Assembly: GCA_014138645.1 (NCBI GenBank)
Contig: JACJIB010000003.1
Location: 310,001-374,000 of the forward strand
Direction of reading: 5' to 3'
From: Methylorubrum thiocyanatum
Lineage (GTDB): Bacteria > Pseudomonadota > Alphaproteobacteria > Rhizobiales > Beijerinckiaceae
Length of the DNA: 64,000 nucleotides
The notes below the pieces were generated by a model, which searched no databases, was not told the origin of the DNA, and saw nothing but the letters and a program-made list of their open reading frames with translations. Of the stretch, positions 28,549 through 37,939 are shown piece by piece (the stretch's first letter is position 1; each line of letters starts with the position of its first letter). Position numbers and translations under genes: made by a program.

Positions 28549-30315
28549 ATGGCCATCTCTCTTCAGGCTCCGGACATCCGGGAACTCAAGCCCCGCATCA
28601 CCGTGTTCGGCGTCGGCGGCGCGGGCGGCAACGCCGTCAACAACATGATCGAGTCGGGGCTGCTCGGCTGCGAGTTCGTCGTGGCCAACACCGACGCCCA
28701 GGCGCTCACCTCCTCGAAGGCCGAGCGGGTGATCCAGATGGGCATCGGCGTGACGCAGGGCCTCGGCGCCGGCTCGCACCCGGAAGTCGGCTCGGCGGCG
28801 GCCGAGGAGGTGATCGACGAAATCCGCGATCAGCTCTCGGGCGCGCACATGGCCTTCATCACCGCCGGCATGGGCGGCGGCACCGGCACCGGCGCAGCCC
28901 CGGTCATCGCCCGCGCAGCGCGTGACATGGGCATCCTCACGGTCGGCGTCGTCACGAAGCCTTTCCAGTTCGAGGGCATGCGCCGGATGCGCACGGCCGA
29001 GGCCGGCATCCAGGAGCTTCAAGCGGCGGTCGACACCCTGATCGTCATCCCGAACCAGAACCTGTTCCGGGTCGCCAACGAGAAGACCACCTTCGCCGAC
29101 GCCTTCGCCATGGCCGATCAGGTGCTCTACTCGGGCGTCGCCTGCATCACCGACCTGATGGTCAAGGAAGGCCTGATCAACCTCGATTTCGCCGACGTGC
29201 GCGCGATCATGCGCGGCATGGGCAAGGCGATGATGGGCACCGGCGAAGCCTCCGGCGAGAACCGCGCCAACCGGGCGGCGGAGGCGGCCATCGCCAACCC
29301 GCTCCTCGACGACGTGTCGATGAAGGGCGCCCGCGGCCTGCTGATCTCGATTACCGGCGGCTCGGACCTTACCCTGTACGAGTTGGATGAAGCCGCCACC
29401 CGCATCCGCGAAGAGGTCGATTCCGATGCCAACATCATCCTCGGCGCCACCTTCGACGAGAGCCTCGACGGCATCATCCGCGTGTCGGTGGTCGCCACCG
29501 GCATCGAGCCGGCGCTGATCTCGGCCGATTCCCCGAACAACCCGGAGATCGCCCAGACCGAGCAGCGCATCGCCGAGGTCGCCGAGCGCCTGCGCTCCGA
29601 GGCCCGCGCCCGCGCCTCCGCCGCCCTGAGCCCCGCCTCGACGCACCAGCCGGTGCAGCAGAGCGCGCATCAGCCGGCGCCCCGCATGTCGGCCCCCGAG
29701 CCGCTGCTCGCCCCGAACGCCGGGCCGCGGGCGATGCTGTCCGAGCCGGTCGCGCCGGAGCCGATGCGGGCCGAGCCCGCGCCGGCCCTGCACCACCACG
29801 ACGTCGTGCTGACCCAGGCACCGGCCCGCGCCGCCGCCCCGGCATACGAGCCGCCGGCCCCGATGCAGGCGCAGGAGCCCGCCCAGGTGGCGAACGGCCC
29901 CTACGTGCCGCCGCGTCCGCAGCTCGCCCGGCCGCCGCGGATGCCGCAGATCTCGGACCTGCCGCCCCACACCCAGGCGCAGATCCTTAAGAGCCGCGGC
30001 GAGGAGCCCCAGCCGGAGCCGAGCCAGGACTCCAAGCGCATGACCCTGCTGCGCCGCCTCGCCACCGTCGGCTTCGGCGGTCGCCGCGAGGAGGCCGAGC
30101 CCGCCCCGGCGCAGCCCGCCCGCGCCGCGGCGCCGGCCCCGGCGCCCGTGGCCGCGCCCCGCGTCGAGCCGGCCCTGCGGGCACCCGCGCCCCAGGCGCC
30201 GCAGTACCGCGCCGCTCAGGGCAACCTCGACGCCCAGGGCCGCGCCCTGCCGCCGCGGATGATGGAGGACGACCAGCTCGAAATCCCCGCCTTCCTTCGC
30301 CGGCAGGCGAACTGA
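28549..30315 (+). CDS. ftsZ: Cell division protein FtsZ
   Basis: FtsZ is the tubulin-like GTPase that forms the division ring. The first 320 residues are conserved, with [17 protein letters not shown], the tubulin signature [16 protein letters not shown], and [20 protein letters not shown]. From about residue 335 to 570 there is a very long Ala/Pro/Glu-rich linker, predicted to be disordered. It ends in [15 protein letters not shown], which carries the conserved C-terminal peptide for FtsA binding. The 588-residue length is far above the about 380 of E. coli, but long linkers are common in Rhizobiales. It has a 205 bp leader after ftsA and a strong terminator after it. Confidence 0.98.
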   Translation: MAISLQAPDIRELKPRITVFGVGGAGGNAVNNMIESGLLGCEFVVANTDAQALTSSKAERVIQMGIGVTQGLGAGSHPEVGSAAAEEVIDEIRDQLSGAHMAFITAGMGGGTGTGAAPVIARAARDMGILTVGVVTKPFQFEGMRRMRTAEAGIQELQAAVDTLIVIPNQNLFRVANEKTTFADAFAMADQVLYSGVACITDLMVKEGLINLDFADVRAIMRGMGKAMMGTGEASGENRANRAAEAAIANPLLDDVSMKGARGLLISITGGSDLTLYELDEAATRIREEVDSDANIILGATFDESLDGIIRVSVVATGIEPALISADSPNNPEIAQTEQRIAEVAERLRSEARARASAALSPASTHQPVQQSAHQPAPRMSAPEPLLAPNAGPRAMLSEPVAPEPMRAEPAPALHHHDVVLTQAPARAAAPAYEPPAPMQAQEPAQVANGPYVPPRPQLARPPRMPQISDLPPHTQAQILKSRGEEPQPEPSQDSKRMTLLRRLATVGFGGRREEAEPAPAQPARAAAPAPAPVAAPRVEPALRAPAPQAPQYRAAQGNLDAQGRALPPRMMEDDQLEIPAFLRRQAN

Positions 30316-30386
30316 GGATCGGATCAGCTGTGGATTGATGGGGGCAACCCTACCTCCATCGGCCTACGGTGAGGTGTTTCGGCAAC

Positions 30387-30418
30387 AGACCCGGGATCGC
30401 AAGATCCCGGGTTTAGTT
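30387..30418 (+). terminator. Rho-independent terminator after ftsZ
   Basis: ACCCGGGATC (30389-30398) and GATCCCGGGT (30403-30412) form a perfect 10-bp stem on a GCAA tetraloop, extended by A-T and G-U pairs. TTTAGTTGCTTGTT follows. It ends the division-gene transcript 70 bp after ftsZ and separates it from lpxC. Confidence 0.85.
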
Positions 30419-30500
30419 GCTTGTTAAGACATTGAACACAAAATGCTTTTCAAAGATCATGGCGAAACCGTGGCTGTAACAGATCGTAAGAATCCGTGAT

Positions 30501-30529
30501 TTGGCCGCCCTGTTTGCCACAGCTATACA
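30501..30529 (+). promoter_or_regulatory. Candidate sigma-70 promoter of lpxC
   Basis: TTGGCC (30501-30506) and TATACA (30524-30529) are spaced by 17 bases within the unusually AT-rich stretch between the ftsZ terminator and lpxC. Transcription would start near 30536, giving a leader of about 130 bases. The 351 bp gap holds no gene I can support. Confidence 0.45.
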
Positions 30530-30666
30530 CCATGCCGGAACGACAGAAGGCGCGCAGGGTCTCACGACCGGCAGCGCCCGCAGAGGCTTCAAGCAGCGGA
30601 CGGACTTTCCCACACCGCGCCCCGAAACGGGGATGCGCGGGAAGGATCCTGGCCGAGGGCTAAGGT

Positions 30667-31608
30667 ATGCGGACGAACCAACAGACAACGCTCAAAACGT
30701 CCGTGACCCTCACCGGAATCGGAGTCCACTCCGGAAACCCGGCGGAGATCACGATCCACCCCGCCAAAGCCAACCACGGTATCGCCTTCCTCCGAACGGG
30801 CACGACCACCGGCAACGACCGGCTCATCAAGGCCCATTTCGCCTGCGTCTCCGCCACCGAGCTGTGCACCGTCATCGGTGATGTCGAGACCGGCGCCGTC
30901 GCCACCATCGAGCACCTGATGTCGGCTCTCTACGGGCTCGGCGTCGACAACGCGCTGATCGAGATCGACGGCCCCGAGATGCCGATCCTCGACGGCAGCG
31001 CCCGCCCCTTCGTCACTGCCATCGACAGCGTCGGCCTCACCACCTGCGGTGCGCCGCGCCGCTGGATCAAGGTGCTCCAGCCCGTCCGCATCGAGGCCGG
31101 CCGCGCCTTCGCCGAACTCCGCCCGCTCGACCGCGGCTTCCGCCTCGACGTGGAGATCGACTTCGAATCCCCGGTGATCGGCCGCTCGCGCAAGGCGATG
31201 GACCTGACCCCGGCCGCCTACCGCCGCGAGATCGCCCCAGCCCGCACCTTCGGCATGATGAAGGACGTGGAGCGCTACTGGAAGGCGGGCTTCGCGCTCG
31301 GCGCCTCCCTCGACAACACGGTCGCCGTCGGCGAGACCGCCGTGGTCAACCCGGAAGGCCTGCGCTTCGCGGACGAGTTCGTCCGCCACAAGTTCCTCGA
31401 CGCGGTCGGCGACCTCGCGCTGGCCGGCCTGCCGATCCAGGGCGCCTACCGCTCCTATTGCGGCGGCCACCGCATGAATGTCGGCATCCTCGAAGCCCTG
31501 TTCGCCGACCGCGCGAACTTCGCCATCGTCGAGGGTCCGGGCGCCCGCCGCGAGCCCGCCCGCGCCGAGTTCGGCCTCGGCATCGCTGCCTTCGCTGCGG
31601 AACTGTAG
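30667..31608 (+). CDS. lpxC: UDP-3-O-acyl-N-acetylglucosamine deacetylase
   Basis: LpxC is the zinc-dependent committed step of lipid A synthesis, removing acetate from UDP-3-O-acyl-GlcNAc. The 313-residue protein has TLTGIGVHSGNPAEI-like opening (KTSVTLTGIGVHSG), IEHLMSALYGLGVDNALIEI with the first zinc His, DGPEMPILDGSARPF, RTFGMMKDVE and VRHKFLDAVGDLALAG with zinc His and Asp. Length and order are standard. It follows ftsZ as in many Gram-negative clusters but behind its own apparent promoter. bamD follows after 164 bp. Confidence 0.97.
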   Translation: MRTNQQTTLKTSVTLTGIGVHSGNPAEITIHPAKANHGIAFLRTGTTTGNDRLIKAHFACVSATELCTVIGDVETGAVATIEHLMSALYGLGVDNALIEIDGPEMPILDGSARPFVTAIDSVGLTTCGAPRRWIKVLQPVRIEAGRAFAELRPLDRGFRLDVEIDFESPVIGRSRKAMDLTPAAYRREIAPARTFGMMKDVERYWKAGFALGASLDNTVAVGETAVVNPEGLRFADEFVRHKFLDAVGDLALAGLPIQGAYRSYCGGHRMNVGILEALFADRANFAIVEGPGARREPARAEFGLGIAAFAAEL

Positions 31609-31772
31609 CCGCTGCGCCACATCGGTCCGCGATCCACGCTTCCGGCGGACTCCATTAACGGTTTCCGCCGCCCTGCCGTTTTGACGCCCGAATCGGCCTC
31701 CACCCGTGAAAGCCTGCGCGTAGGTCGCGTGCCGCCTCGAAGCGGCCGGGCCTGACAGGGAATTTGACCGAG

Positions 31773-32648
31773 ATGCCTCTGACCTTCCCGACCCGTGGCG
31801 CGATGGCGGCCGTGCTCCTCAGCCTCGGCCTCGGGCTCGGCGGCTGCGACGCCCTCGACCCGACCAACCTCTTCGCCGAGAAGTACAAGCCCGAGGCGGT
31901 CCCGGACACGCCGGCGGACAAGCTCTACAGCGAGGGCTTGGCGAAGATGGAAGACAAGGATTACGAGAACGCCGCCAAGCAGTTCGAGCAGCTCGACAAG
32001 CAGTACACCTATTCCGACTGGTCGCGGAAAGGTCTGCTGATGACGGCCTATGCCAACTACGAGGGCGCGAAGTACGACGACGCCATCAACGCCTCGAAGC
32101 GCTACCTGCAGCGCCACCCGGCGAGCAAGGACGCGGCCTACGCCCAGTACCTGATGGCGATGTCGCAATATAAGCAGATCCCGGACGTGACCCGCGATCA
32201 GGAGCGCTCCGAGCGCGCCCTCGTCGCCCTCCAGGAGCTGGTGCAGAAGTACCCGACCTCCGAATACGCCGCCGACGCCAAGGCCAAGATCCAGATCACC
32301 CGCGACCAGCTCGCGGGCAAGGAGATGGCGGTCGGCCGCTTCTACCTCGAGAAGCGCGCCTTCCCGGCGGCGATCAACCGCTTCCGCGACGTGGTCAGCA
32401 AGTACCAGACGACCCGCCACGCCGAAGAGGCGCTGGAGCGTCTCGTCGAGGCCTATATGGCACTCGGCCTCACGGCCGAGGCGCAGACTGCGGCGGCGGT
32501 GCTGGGCCACAACTTCCCCGACAGCCCCTGGTACCAGGATGCCTACAAGCTCCTGCAGACCGGCGGCCTGGAGCCGCGGGAGGAGAAGACCTCCTGGATC
32601 AGCAAGGTCTACCGCGGCGTGATCGGCCGGACCGCTGCCGCGGAGTAA
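31773..32648 (+). CDS. bamD: Outer-membrane assembly lipoprotein BamD
   Basis: BamD (ComL/YfiO) is the essential TPR lipoprotein of the Bam complex, which inserts beta-barrel proteins in the outer membrane. The 291-residue protein has a lipoprotein signal with lipobox LGGC (about residue 25). About five TPR-like helical repeats follow, including DKLYSEGLAKMEDKDYENAA, GLLMTAYANYEGAKYDDAI and RHAEEALERLVEAYMALG. ATG at 31773 gives a normal signal peptide; a TTG three codons upstream is less likely. A very strong hairpin terminates the transcript. Confidence 0.93.
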   Translation: MPLTFPTRGAMAAVLLSLGLGLGGCDALDPTNLFAEKYKPEAVPDTPADKLYSEGLAKMEDKDYENAAKQFEQLDKQYTYSDWSRKGLLMTAYANYEGAKYDDAINASKRYLQRHPASKDAAYAQYLMAMSQYKQIPDVTRDQERSERALVALQELVQKYPTSEYAADAKAKIQITRDQLAGKEMAVGRFYLEKRAFPAAINRFRDVVSKYQTTRHAEEALERLVEAYMALGLTAEAQTAAAVLGHNFPDSPWYQDAYKLLQTGGLEPREEKTSWISKVYRGVIGRTAAAE

Positions 32649-32667
32649 GCCCGTCTTCCTTGGCTGT

Positions 32668-32712
32668 CGAAACGGCGCCGATCCCAGACCGGGATCGGCG
32701 CCGTTTCGTTTG
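32668..32712 (+). terminator. Strong hairpin terminator after bamD
   Basis: CGAAACGGCGCCGATCCC (32668-32685) and GGGATCGGCGCCGTTTCG (32691-32708) form a perfect 18-bp stem around an AGACC loop. A short T-stretch (TTTGGG) follows. It is 20 bp after the bamD stop and 40 bp before the end of the convergent glycosyltransferase gene, so it may stop transcription from both sides. Confidence 0.85.
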
Positions 32713-32750
32713 GGCCCGCCTGTCCGAATTCCGGTGATGGAAGCGGTCGC

Positions 32751-34190
32751 TCAAGCCGCCGGCCGGCGGCGCAGGAGCCGCCGCAGCATCCCGTGCGCGC
32801 TGCGCCAGCGGGCCGCGGCCTCCCGGGCCGCGACGGCAAGGGGCCGCGGCTGGACGAGAGGCTCGCTCCGGCAGCCCAGGGTCTCGGCCGCAGCAAGATG
32901 CAGTTCGATCCGTCGGACGAGGCCGGAGACGCTTCCATCGGACGGACGGGTCCAGAAGCCGTGCGCCGGATCCTCCGGCACGAGGATTTCCCGGCGGCAA
33001 TAGAGGTCGTCGCAGCGGATGCGCAGCAGCGGTGCCAGCCGCCCGTGGATGTGCCGCGTGGAAAAGTCGATGGCCGGAGGGGCCATCGCGAGCAGCAGAA
33101 CGCGGAAATCCTGCAGGTTCTGCGAAACCACCCTGACCTCGACATCGTCCGGGATGCGATCCGTCTGGAACGTCAGGCTGAAGAGAGGGTCGCGCCGGCC
33201 GCGGCGAAGGTTGGGCAGATCGGCCCGCACGCCGCGTCCGCGCCGCACCACGGTGCGTGCGACCCGTCGGGCGAGCGCGATGCCGTCCGGATCGGGCAGC
33301 ACGGGGACCGTCTCCGGACACGCGCCGGCCGCGGCCGTCAGTTCCGCCTCCGTCATTCCGGCCGATGCTTCGAGGGTCGCGGCCACCCGCTCCGGCAGCG
33401 TGGTCGGGCGCTTGCGGATGAACAGCCAGCCCGCGTCGCGGGCCGCGAAGAAGTCCGCCTCGCGGAAGATCATGCTGTCGTCGCCGATGATGTGCGGCCA
33501 CGCCACGAACGTCGTCTCGCGGTCGGCGACCGTGCCGGCCCGGCCGCCCGCTTGCGCCAGCAGCGTCTGCACCATGTCCTCGTCCGCGTGGACCGTGCGC
33601 CGGAAGCGCGCGGCGTCCGGCAGAGCGGGCGCAACGTCGTGCAGATAGGCGCAGGCCGCCCGCGAGAGGACGTACCAGTTGCTGCCGTGGCGGAGCCGGG
33701 CGAGAAAAGCGGGATCGCGCGCGAGGGGGGCGACACCGAAGCTGCCGACTCCGGGAAGCTCGCGGTAGTCCATGCTGGAACGGTGGGCGACGTCCTCCTG
33801 TTCACCGGGCCCCAGGGCTGCAAACGGCGTCATGCCGACAGACGAGACGCCGGGCTGCAGGGCGACCGCCATCTCGGCCGGATCACGCAAGGGACAGTGC
33901 TGCTCGCTCAGCGCCACGAAATGCGACCATGCCGACGCGGCCTTCAGCGCCCAGGCCACCGCTTCGAGCGTGGTGGCGACCTGCGAGTAGGAGGCCCAGG
34001 CATAGTGCCGGCTCGGCAGCACGGCGACATTCGGGAAGGCCTGCGCCAAGTGCCGCACGGTCTCGTGCAGGACGACCGGCGCCTTCGCATCGACGTGATA
34101 GAGGTAGAGGTGATCGGGATGGTAGAGGAAGCGGAACTGATCGCGAACGAAGGCGGGTGACTGGTGGCAGGTGATGAAATAGGCCGTCAT
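32751..34190 (-). CDS. Core-2/I-branching-type glycosyltransferase (GT14-like)
   Basis: The 479-residue protein starts MTAYFITCHQSPAFVRDQF. Its first 280 residues match the beta-1,6-N-acetylglucosaminyltransferase plan: LYLYHVDAKAPVVLHETV, WASYSQVATTLEAVAWAL, HFVALSEQHCPLRDP, HGSNWYVLSRAACAYLHD and VHADEDMVQTLL with an acidic pair. The C-terminal 200 residues (from about VARTVVRRGRGVRADLP) form a second region I do not recognise. There is no signal peptide. Such enzymes in bacteria usually decorate exopolysaccharide or surface glycans. A longer start at 34259 exists. It sits alone, convergent with bamD and divergent from recN. Confidence 0.78.
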   Translation of the reverse strand: MTAYFITCHQSPAFVRDQFRFLYHPDHLYLYHVDAKAPVVLHETVRHLAQAFPNVAVLPSRHYAWASYSQVATTLEAVAWALKAASAWSHFVALSEQHCPLRDPAEMAVALQPGVSSVGMTPFAALGPGEQEDVAHRSSMDYRELPGVGSFGVAPLARDPAFLARLRHGSNWYVLSRAACAYLHDVAPALPDAARFRRTVHADEDMVQTLLAQAGGRAGTVADRETTFVAWPHIIGDDSMIFREADFFAARDAGWLFIRKRPTTLPERVAATLEASAGMTEAELTAAAGACPETVPVLPDPDGIALARRVARTVVRRGRGVRADLPNLRRGRRDPLFSLTFQTDRIPDDVEVRVVSQNLQDFRVLLLAMAPPAIDFSTRHIHGRLAPLLRIRCDDLYCRREILVPEDPAHGFWTRPSDGSVSGLVRRIELHLAAAETLGCRSEPLVQPRPLAVAAREAAARWRSAHGMLRRLLRRRPAA

Positions 34191-34364
34191 GATCCCGCTC
34201 GGCCGCGACACGCCGTTGCCTGTCCCGCCTTCTAGCGGCAGACGCGCCGATCGGTCCATCGGCCCCGATCCTCTCGAAATGGACGGCAGCGATTTTCCGC
34301 GTGAAGTCGCAGCCTCTTCCGTCTAGATCACGCTCACGACAACGAAGGGGAACCGGGCAGCGGC

Positions 34365-36062
34365 ATGCTCGTCCAGCTCGCGATCCGCGACATCGTTCTG
34401 ATCGATAAGCTCGAACTGACATTCTCCGGCGGGCTGACCGTGCTCACCGGCGAGACCGGTGCGGGCAAATCGATCCTGCTCGACGCCTTCGCCCTGGCGC
34501 TCGGTGGGCGCGGCGATGGCGGCCTCGTGCGCCAGGGCGAGGCGCAGGGCGGCGTCACCGCCGTGTTCGACGTGGCGGCGGATCATCCCGCCCGCGCTGT
34601 CGCCGCGGCGGCCGAGATCGATACCGACGGCGACCTGATCCTGCGCCGCACGCAGTTCGCCGACGGACGCACACGCGCCTTCGTCAACGACCAGCCGGTC
34701 GGCGTCCAAACCATGCGGGCGATCGGCACGGCGCTCGTCGAGATCCACGGCCAGCACGACGACCGGGCGCTCGCCGACCCCACGACCCACCGCGCCATCC
34801 TCGACGCCTTCGGCAGCCTCCAGGGCCCGCTCAATCAGGTCGCCGCCGCCGCCAAGCGCGTCCGTTCCGCCCGCACATCCCTGTCCGAGCAGCGCGAGCG
34901 GGTCGCGGCGGCGCGGAAGGAGGCCGACTTCCTGCGCCACGCGGTGGAGGAACTCGGTACCCTCGATCCGCAGGCGGGCGAGGAGGCGACGCTCGCCGAG
35001 CGCCGCACGGTGATGCAGCAGGGTGAGAAGGTCGCCCGCGAGTTGAACGAGGCGCTGGACCTCGTCGGCGGCTCCGGCTCGCTGGTGCCGCACCTGTCCT
35101 CCGCCGTGCGCCGCCTGGAACGGCGCAGCGCCACGGTGCCGACCCTGGTCGATCCGAGCATCGCCGCCCTCGATGCGGCCTTGGTGGCTCTCGACGAGGC
35201 CCGCGCCGCCCTCGACGCTGCCGTCCTCGCCGCCGAGTTCGACCCGCGCGAGCTGGAACGGGTCGAGGAGCGCCTGTTCGCCCTGCGTGCCGCCTCGCGA
35301 AAGTATTCGGTCCCGGCCGACGACCTCGCCGACCTGCGCAGCCGCTACGATGCGGATGTCGCCGCCCTCGATGCCGGCGAGCAGGCGCTCGCCGCGCTCG
35401 AAGCCGAATTGGAAGCGGCCGAATCCGCCTATGCCCAGGCCGCCAAGAAGCTCGGCGACGGGCGACGCAAGGCGGCCAAAGCCCTCGATGCGGCGGTGCA
35501 GGCCGAACTCCCGCCGCTGAAGCTGGAGGGCGCGCGCTTCATCACCCAGATCACCGTGGACGAGGCCTCACGCGATGCCGCGGGCACGGAGCGGGTCGAA
35601 TTCTGGGCGCAGACCAATCCCGGCACCCGCGCCGGCCCGATGATGAAGGTGGCGTCGGGCGGCGAGCTGTCCCGCTTCATGCTGGCGCTCAAGGTGGTGC
35701 TCGCCGGCAAGGGCTCGGCGCCGACCCTGATCTTCGACGAGATCGACACCGGCCTCGGCGGCGCGGTGGCCGATGCCATCGGCGCCCGGCTCGGCCGGCT
35801 CTCGGAGCAGGTCCAGGTGGTGGCGGTGACGCACGCGCCGCAGGTCGCCGCCCGCGCCGTGACGCATTTCCGCATCGCCAAGGACAGCGTGAAGGGGAAG
35901 ACGGCCAAGGGCGCGGAAAAGGCCGATCGGGTGACGACCCGCGTGGTCGGCCTCGCGGCGGATGCGCGCCGAGAGGAGATCGCGCGGATGCTCGCGGGCG
36001 CCACGGTCACCGACGAGGCCCGCGCCGCGGCGGCACGGTTGCTTCAGGGCGCGGAGGGCTGA
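34365..36062 (+). CDS. recN: DNA repair protein RecN
   Basis: RecN is an SMC-like ATPase that gathers broken DNA ends in double-strand break repair. The 565-residue protein begins MLVQLAIRDIVLIDKLELTF and has Walker A GETGAGKSILLDAFALAL, a long central coiled-coil region rich in Ala/Glu/Arg (about residues 150-370), the ABC signature VASGGELSRFMLALKVVLAG, Walker B LIFDEIDTGLGGAVADAIG and the switch VTHAPQVAARA. The order and length fit the family. No LexA box was identified with confidence in the 174 bp before it. Confidence 0.97.
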   Translation: MLVQLAIRDIVLIDKLELTFSGGLTVLTGETGAGKSILLDAFALALGGRGDGGLVRQGEAQGGVTAVFDVAADHPARAVAAAAEIDTDGDLILRRTQFADGRTRAFVNDQPVGVQTMRAIGTALVEIHGQHDDRALADPTTHRAILDAFGSLQGPLNQVAAAAKRVRSARTSLSEQRERVAAARKEADFLRHAVEELGTLDPQAGEEATLAERRTVMQQGEKVARELNEALDLVGGSGSLVPHLSSAVRRLERRSATVPTLVDPSIAALDAALVALDEARAALDAAVLAAEFDPRELERVEERLFALRAASRKYSVPADDLADLRSRYDADVAALDAGEQALAALEAELEAAESAYAQAAKKLGDGRRKAAKALDAAVQAELPPLKLEGARFITQITVDEASRDAAGTERVEFWAQTNPGTRAGPMMKVASGGELSRFMLALKVVLAGKGSAPTLIFDEIDTGLGGAVADAIGARLGRLSEQVQVVAVTHAPQVAARAVTHFRIAKDSVKGKTAKGAEKADRVTTRVVGLAADARREEIARMLAGATVTDEARAAAARLLQGAEG

Positions 36063-36179
36063 CCCGTCGTCCCCTCGCATCCGAACGGAATGCGTCGCGG
36101 ACTCGAACGTCCTGCCAAGTCCTCTCGCTCGCCGATCCGTGCGGCGAGGCCCGACATCGGACGGCGATGACGCCGCATG

Positions 36180-36341
36180 TCAGAGGAAACCGACCCAAGC
36201 GACCAGGAAGAGCACTGCGAGCAGGACGATCCCGAGCAGGCCGCCCCGGATCGCTCCCGTCACGCATTGCTGCAACGCTGACGGCGACTCATCGGTCGCA
36301 AGGTTCTCTCGACGCCACCGATCGATCAGTGTCTCTTGCAT
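36180..36341 (-). CDS. Candidate small tail-anchored membrane protein
   Basis: Starting at the ATG at 36341 the product is 53 residues: a charged N-terminus (MQETLIDRWRRENLATDES) and a single C-terminal membrane helix, GLLGIVLLAVLFLVAWVG. A TTG at 36404 would add 21 residues. Small tail-anchored proteins of this design are common but unclassified. There is no clear ribosome-binding site, so the call is tentative. It is convergent with recN, 117 bp away. Confidence 0.45.
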   Translation of the reverse strand: MQETLIDRWRRENLATDESPSALQQCVTGAIRGGLLGIVLLAVLFLVAWVGFL

Positions 36342-36663
36342 GCGGGGGCGCTGAAGCTCGCGAAGATGCGCGACGAGGTTGATCCGGCCGGGCGCATTCG
36401 TCAATATTTCCGTGATCGTTCCGGCTGCCGGACCATCCCCTCAACGTGCGTTGATCAGGCCGGCCCGCCGCCGATCGCAGGGCATCGTCCTCTTCAAAGA
36501 AAGACCGCCGCTCAGCACCGGCGGCCTGGGCTATGTGAGGCCGAACGCGCGCTCGATCAGAGCCCGTCAATTCGGGAAAAGTGTGTCGAGAGCGCCGCTG
36601 TTAACGGCCCGTTTTCCATCTTGGCATCAAATATCAGTATACTTCGCATTTCGCGGTCTCGCT
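36342..36663. other. Intergenic region without a supported gene
   Basis: About 320 bp lie between two small divergent genes. GC is lower than average near 36615-36650 (CATCAAATATCAGTATACTTCGC), which may hold a promoter for the secreted protein at 36664. Open frames through the region lack ribosome-binding sites and family sequence. Confidence 0.35.
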
Positions 36664-37020
36664 ATGCAGATCAGATGCGCCTTGGCGGCCTCCGTAGCAT
36701 TACTCTGGATCGATCGAGCCGAGGCGCAGTCCGGCCGGCCGGTCCGGCAGCCGACGGCGGCTTCGACGCAGGGGCTCTGCGAGCAATTCGCACCGGAGGA
36801 GCGGGCGCACATGCCCGGCGAAGCCGAGCGTGCCGTGGCCCAAGCGCGGATGGAAGCCCTCTACAGGCGGCTCGACGATCATGCAGACAGGGCCGCCCGC
36901 TCGATCTGCCAGGGCTGCCAGCCGGATCGGCTCGTCGGCGTCTCGCACCGGAGGCTCGTCGCCTTGGCCCAACAACCTGAGAATCTTGTCGGCGATCCGG
37001 CCCAAGCCCCGGACTACTGA
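36664..37020 (+). CDS. Small secreted Cys-containing protein of unknown function
   Basis: From the ATG at 36664 the product is 118 residues with a signal peptide MQIRCALAASVALLWIDR ending near AEAQ (residue 22). The mature part contains LCEQFAPEERAHM, an Arg-rich helix AQARMEALYRRLDDHADRA and ICQGCQPDRLVG, so three cysteines could be periplasmic ligands or form a disulfide. I do not recognise the family. Upstream in-frame sequence to 36379 is open but looks non-coding. It converges with the region 1.1-like gene. Confidence 0.6.
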   Translation: MQIRCALAASVALLWIDRAEAQSGRPVRQPTAASTQGLCEQFAPEERAHMPGEAERAVAQARMEALYRRLDDHADRAARSICQGCQPDRLVGVSHRRLVALAQQPENLVGDPAQAPDY

Positions 37021-37106
37021 AACGTTCGGGCTAGGGGCCGCAGCGGCGCGATCCTCCCCTTTACGGCCTCGCTCCCGCTCGCCTGAGCACGCGCGACACG
37101 GACTCC

Positions 37107-37400
37107 CTAATCGCCCTCGTCCAGCTCGATCCCATACTCGGCCAGCACCCAGAAGATCGCTTCCAGATCGTCCGCGGTCACGTCGCGGGGCGGCAGCGCC
37201 TCTTCGAGGTCGTCGTAGGTCAGCGAACGGCGGCGCTCGGCATCCGCCTTGGCGAGCAGGCGATCGACCGTCATGCGGATGTCGGCCGGCAGGGCGTCGT
37301 GACTCGGCAGCACGATCCCGCCGGCCGGGCGCAGGGCGTCGCTGAGCAGACGATCGATGATCGCCTGCCGTCGCGCGTGAGCTCCGTCCGAACTGTCCAT
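37107..37400 (-). CDS. Free-standing sigma-70 region 1.1-like protein
   Basis: The 97-residue protein starts MDSSDGAHARRQAIIDRLLS at the ATG at 37400. Its C-terminal half, with RRRSLTYDDLEEALPPRD, VTADDLEAIFWVLAEYGIEL and a final DEGD, has the order and residues of sigma-70 region 1.1, where (V/L)TYDEINEALP and a helix ending in GIEV are usual. Region 1.1 keeps free RpoD from binding DNA and occupies the RNA polymerase cleft. Here no other sigma domain is attached. A stand-alone regulator of RNA polymerase or RpoD is a reasonable inference, unproven. The upstream neighbour is a broken gene. Confidence 0.65.
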   Translation of the reverse strand: MDSSDGAHARRQAIIDRLLSDALRPAGGIVLPSHDALPADIRMTVDRLLAKADAERRRSLTYDDLEEALPPRDVTADDLEAIFWVLAEYGIELDEGD

Positions 37401-37471
37401 GCAACGGAATATGGACCGGCGCGGGCGCGCGTCGAGTCTTCCCAGGCCGCCGTCTTTCGCCGGTCCTGGGA

Positions 37472-37824
37472 TCACGCCTTGCCCACCGGCATCAGCCGGC
37501 GCTCGGTGAACCGCCCGTCGCGCTCCAGGGACGTCCGACGCCGGGGCGCATCGGCAAGCACGGCACACAGCCGCACCACCTCCGCGGCGAAGGCCGCCTA
37601 CGCGGCGCGCAGGGTAGTCCGCTCCGTCGCAAGGCTGGCGATGGTCTCGGCCGCCGCGCGGGCCCGATCCCCGCGGCCCGAGACGAGGGCCGCCATGGCG
37701 CGGGTCTCCGGATCGGCCGCGCGCCCCTCGACCTCCGTGAGGCGTACCGGTCGTTGGCCTCGTCGCGGGCCTTGCGCGGCGGCGCCGTGCGTAAAAGACC
37801 CGCAACAGCGTCGACCTGAATCAT
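37472..37824 (-). pseudogene. Decayed helical gene with a frameshift and an in-frame TAG
   Basis: Three coding-like pieces line up on the minus strand. A start at 37824 gives MIQVDAVAGLLRTAPPRKA and DEANDR; then the reading continues in another frame with VRLTEVEGRAADPETRAMAA and ASLATERTTLRAA; a TAG at 37598-37600 interrupts; the same frame then continues with AFAAEVVRLCAVLADAP to RRLMPVGKA and a TGA at 37472. One frameshift near 37730-37745 plus the TAG would explain it. The intact product would be about 115 helical residues. I do not recognise it. Two sequencing errors are a less likely alternative. Confidence 0.5.
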
Positions 37825-37939
37825 TCCGGTGGCGTGACCGCTTCGTCACGCCACCATGGATGTGCCTCGTTTGCACACCGCACAATCGATCTGACCGTCT
37901 TGCCCGGCGGCGTATCACAGGCACCCGACGAGCGTGCGA

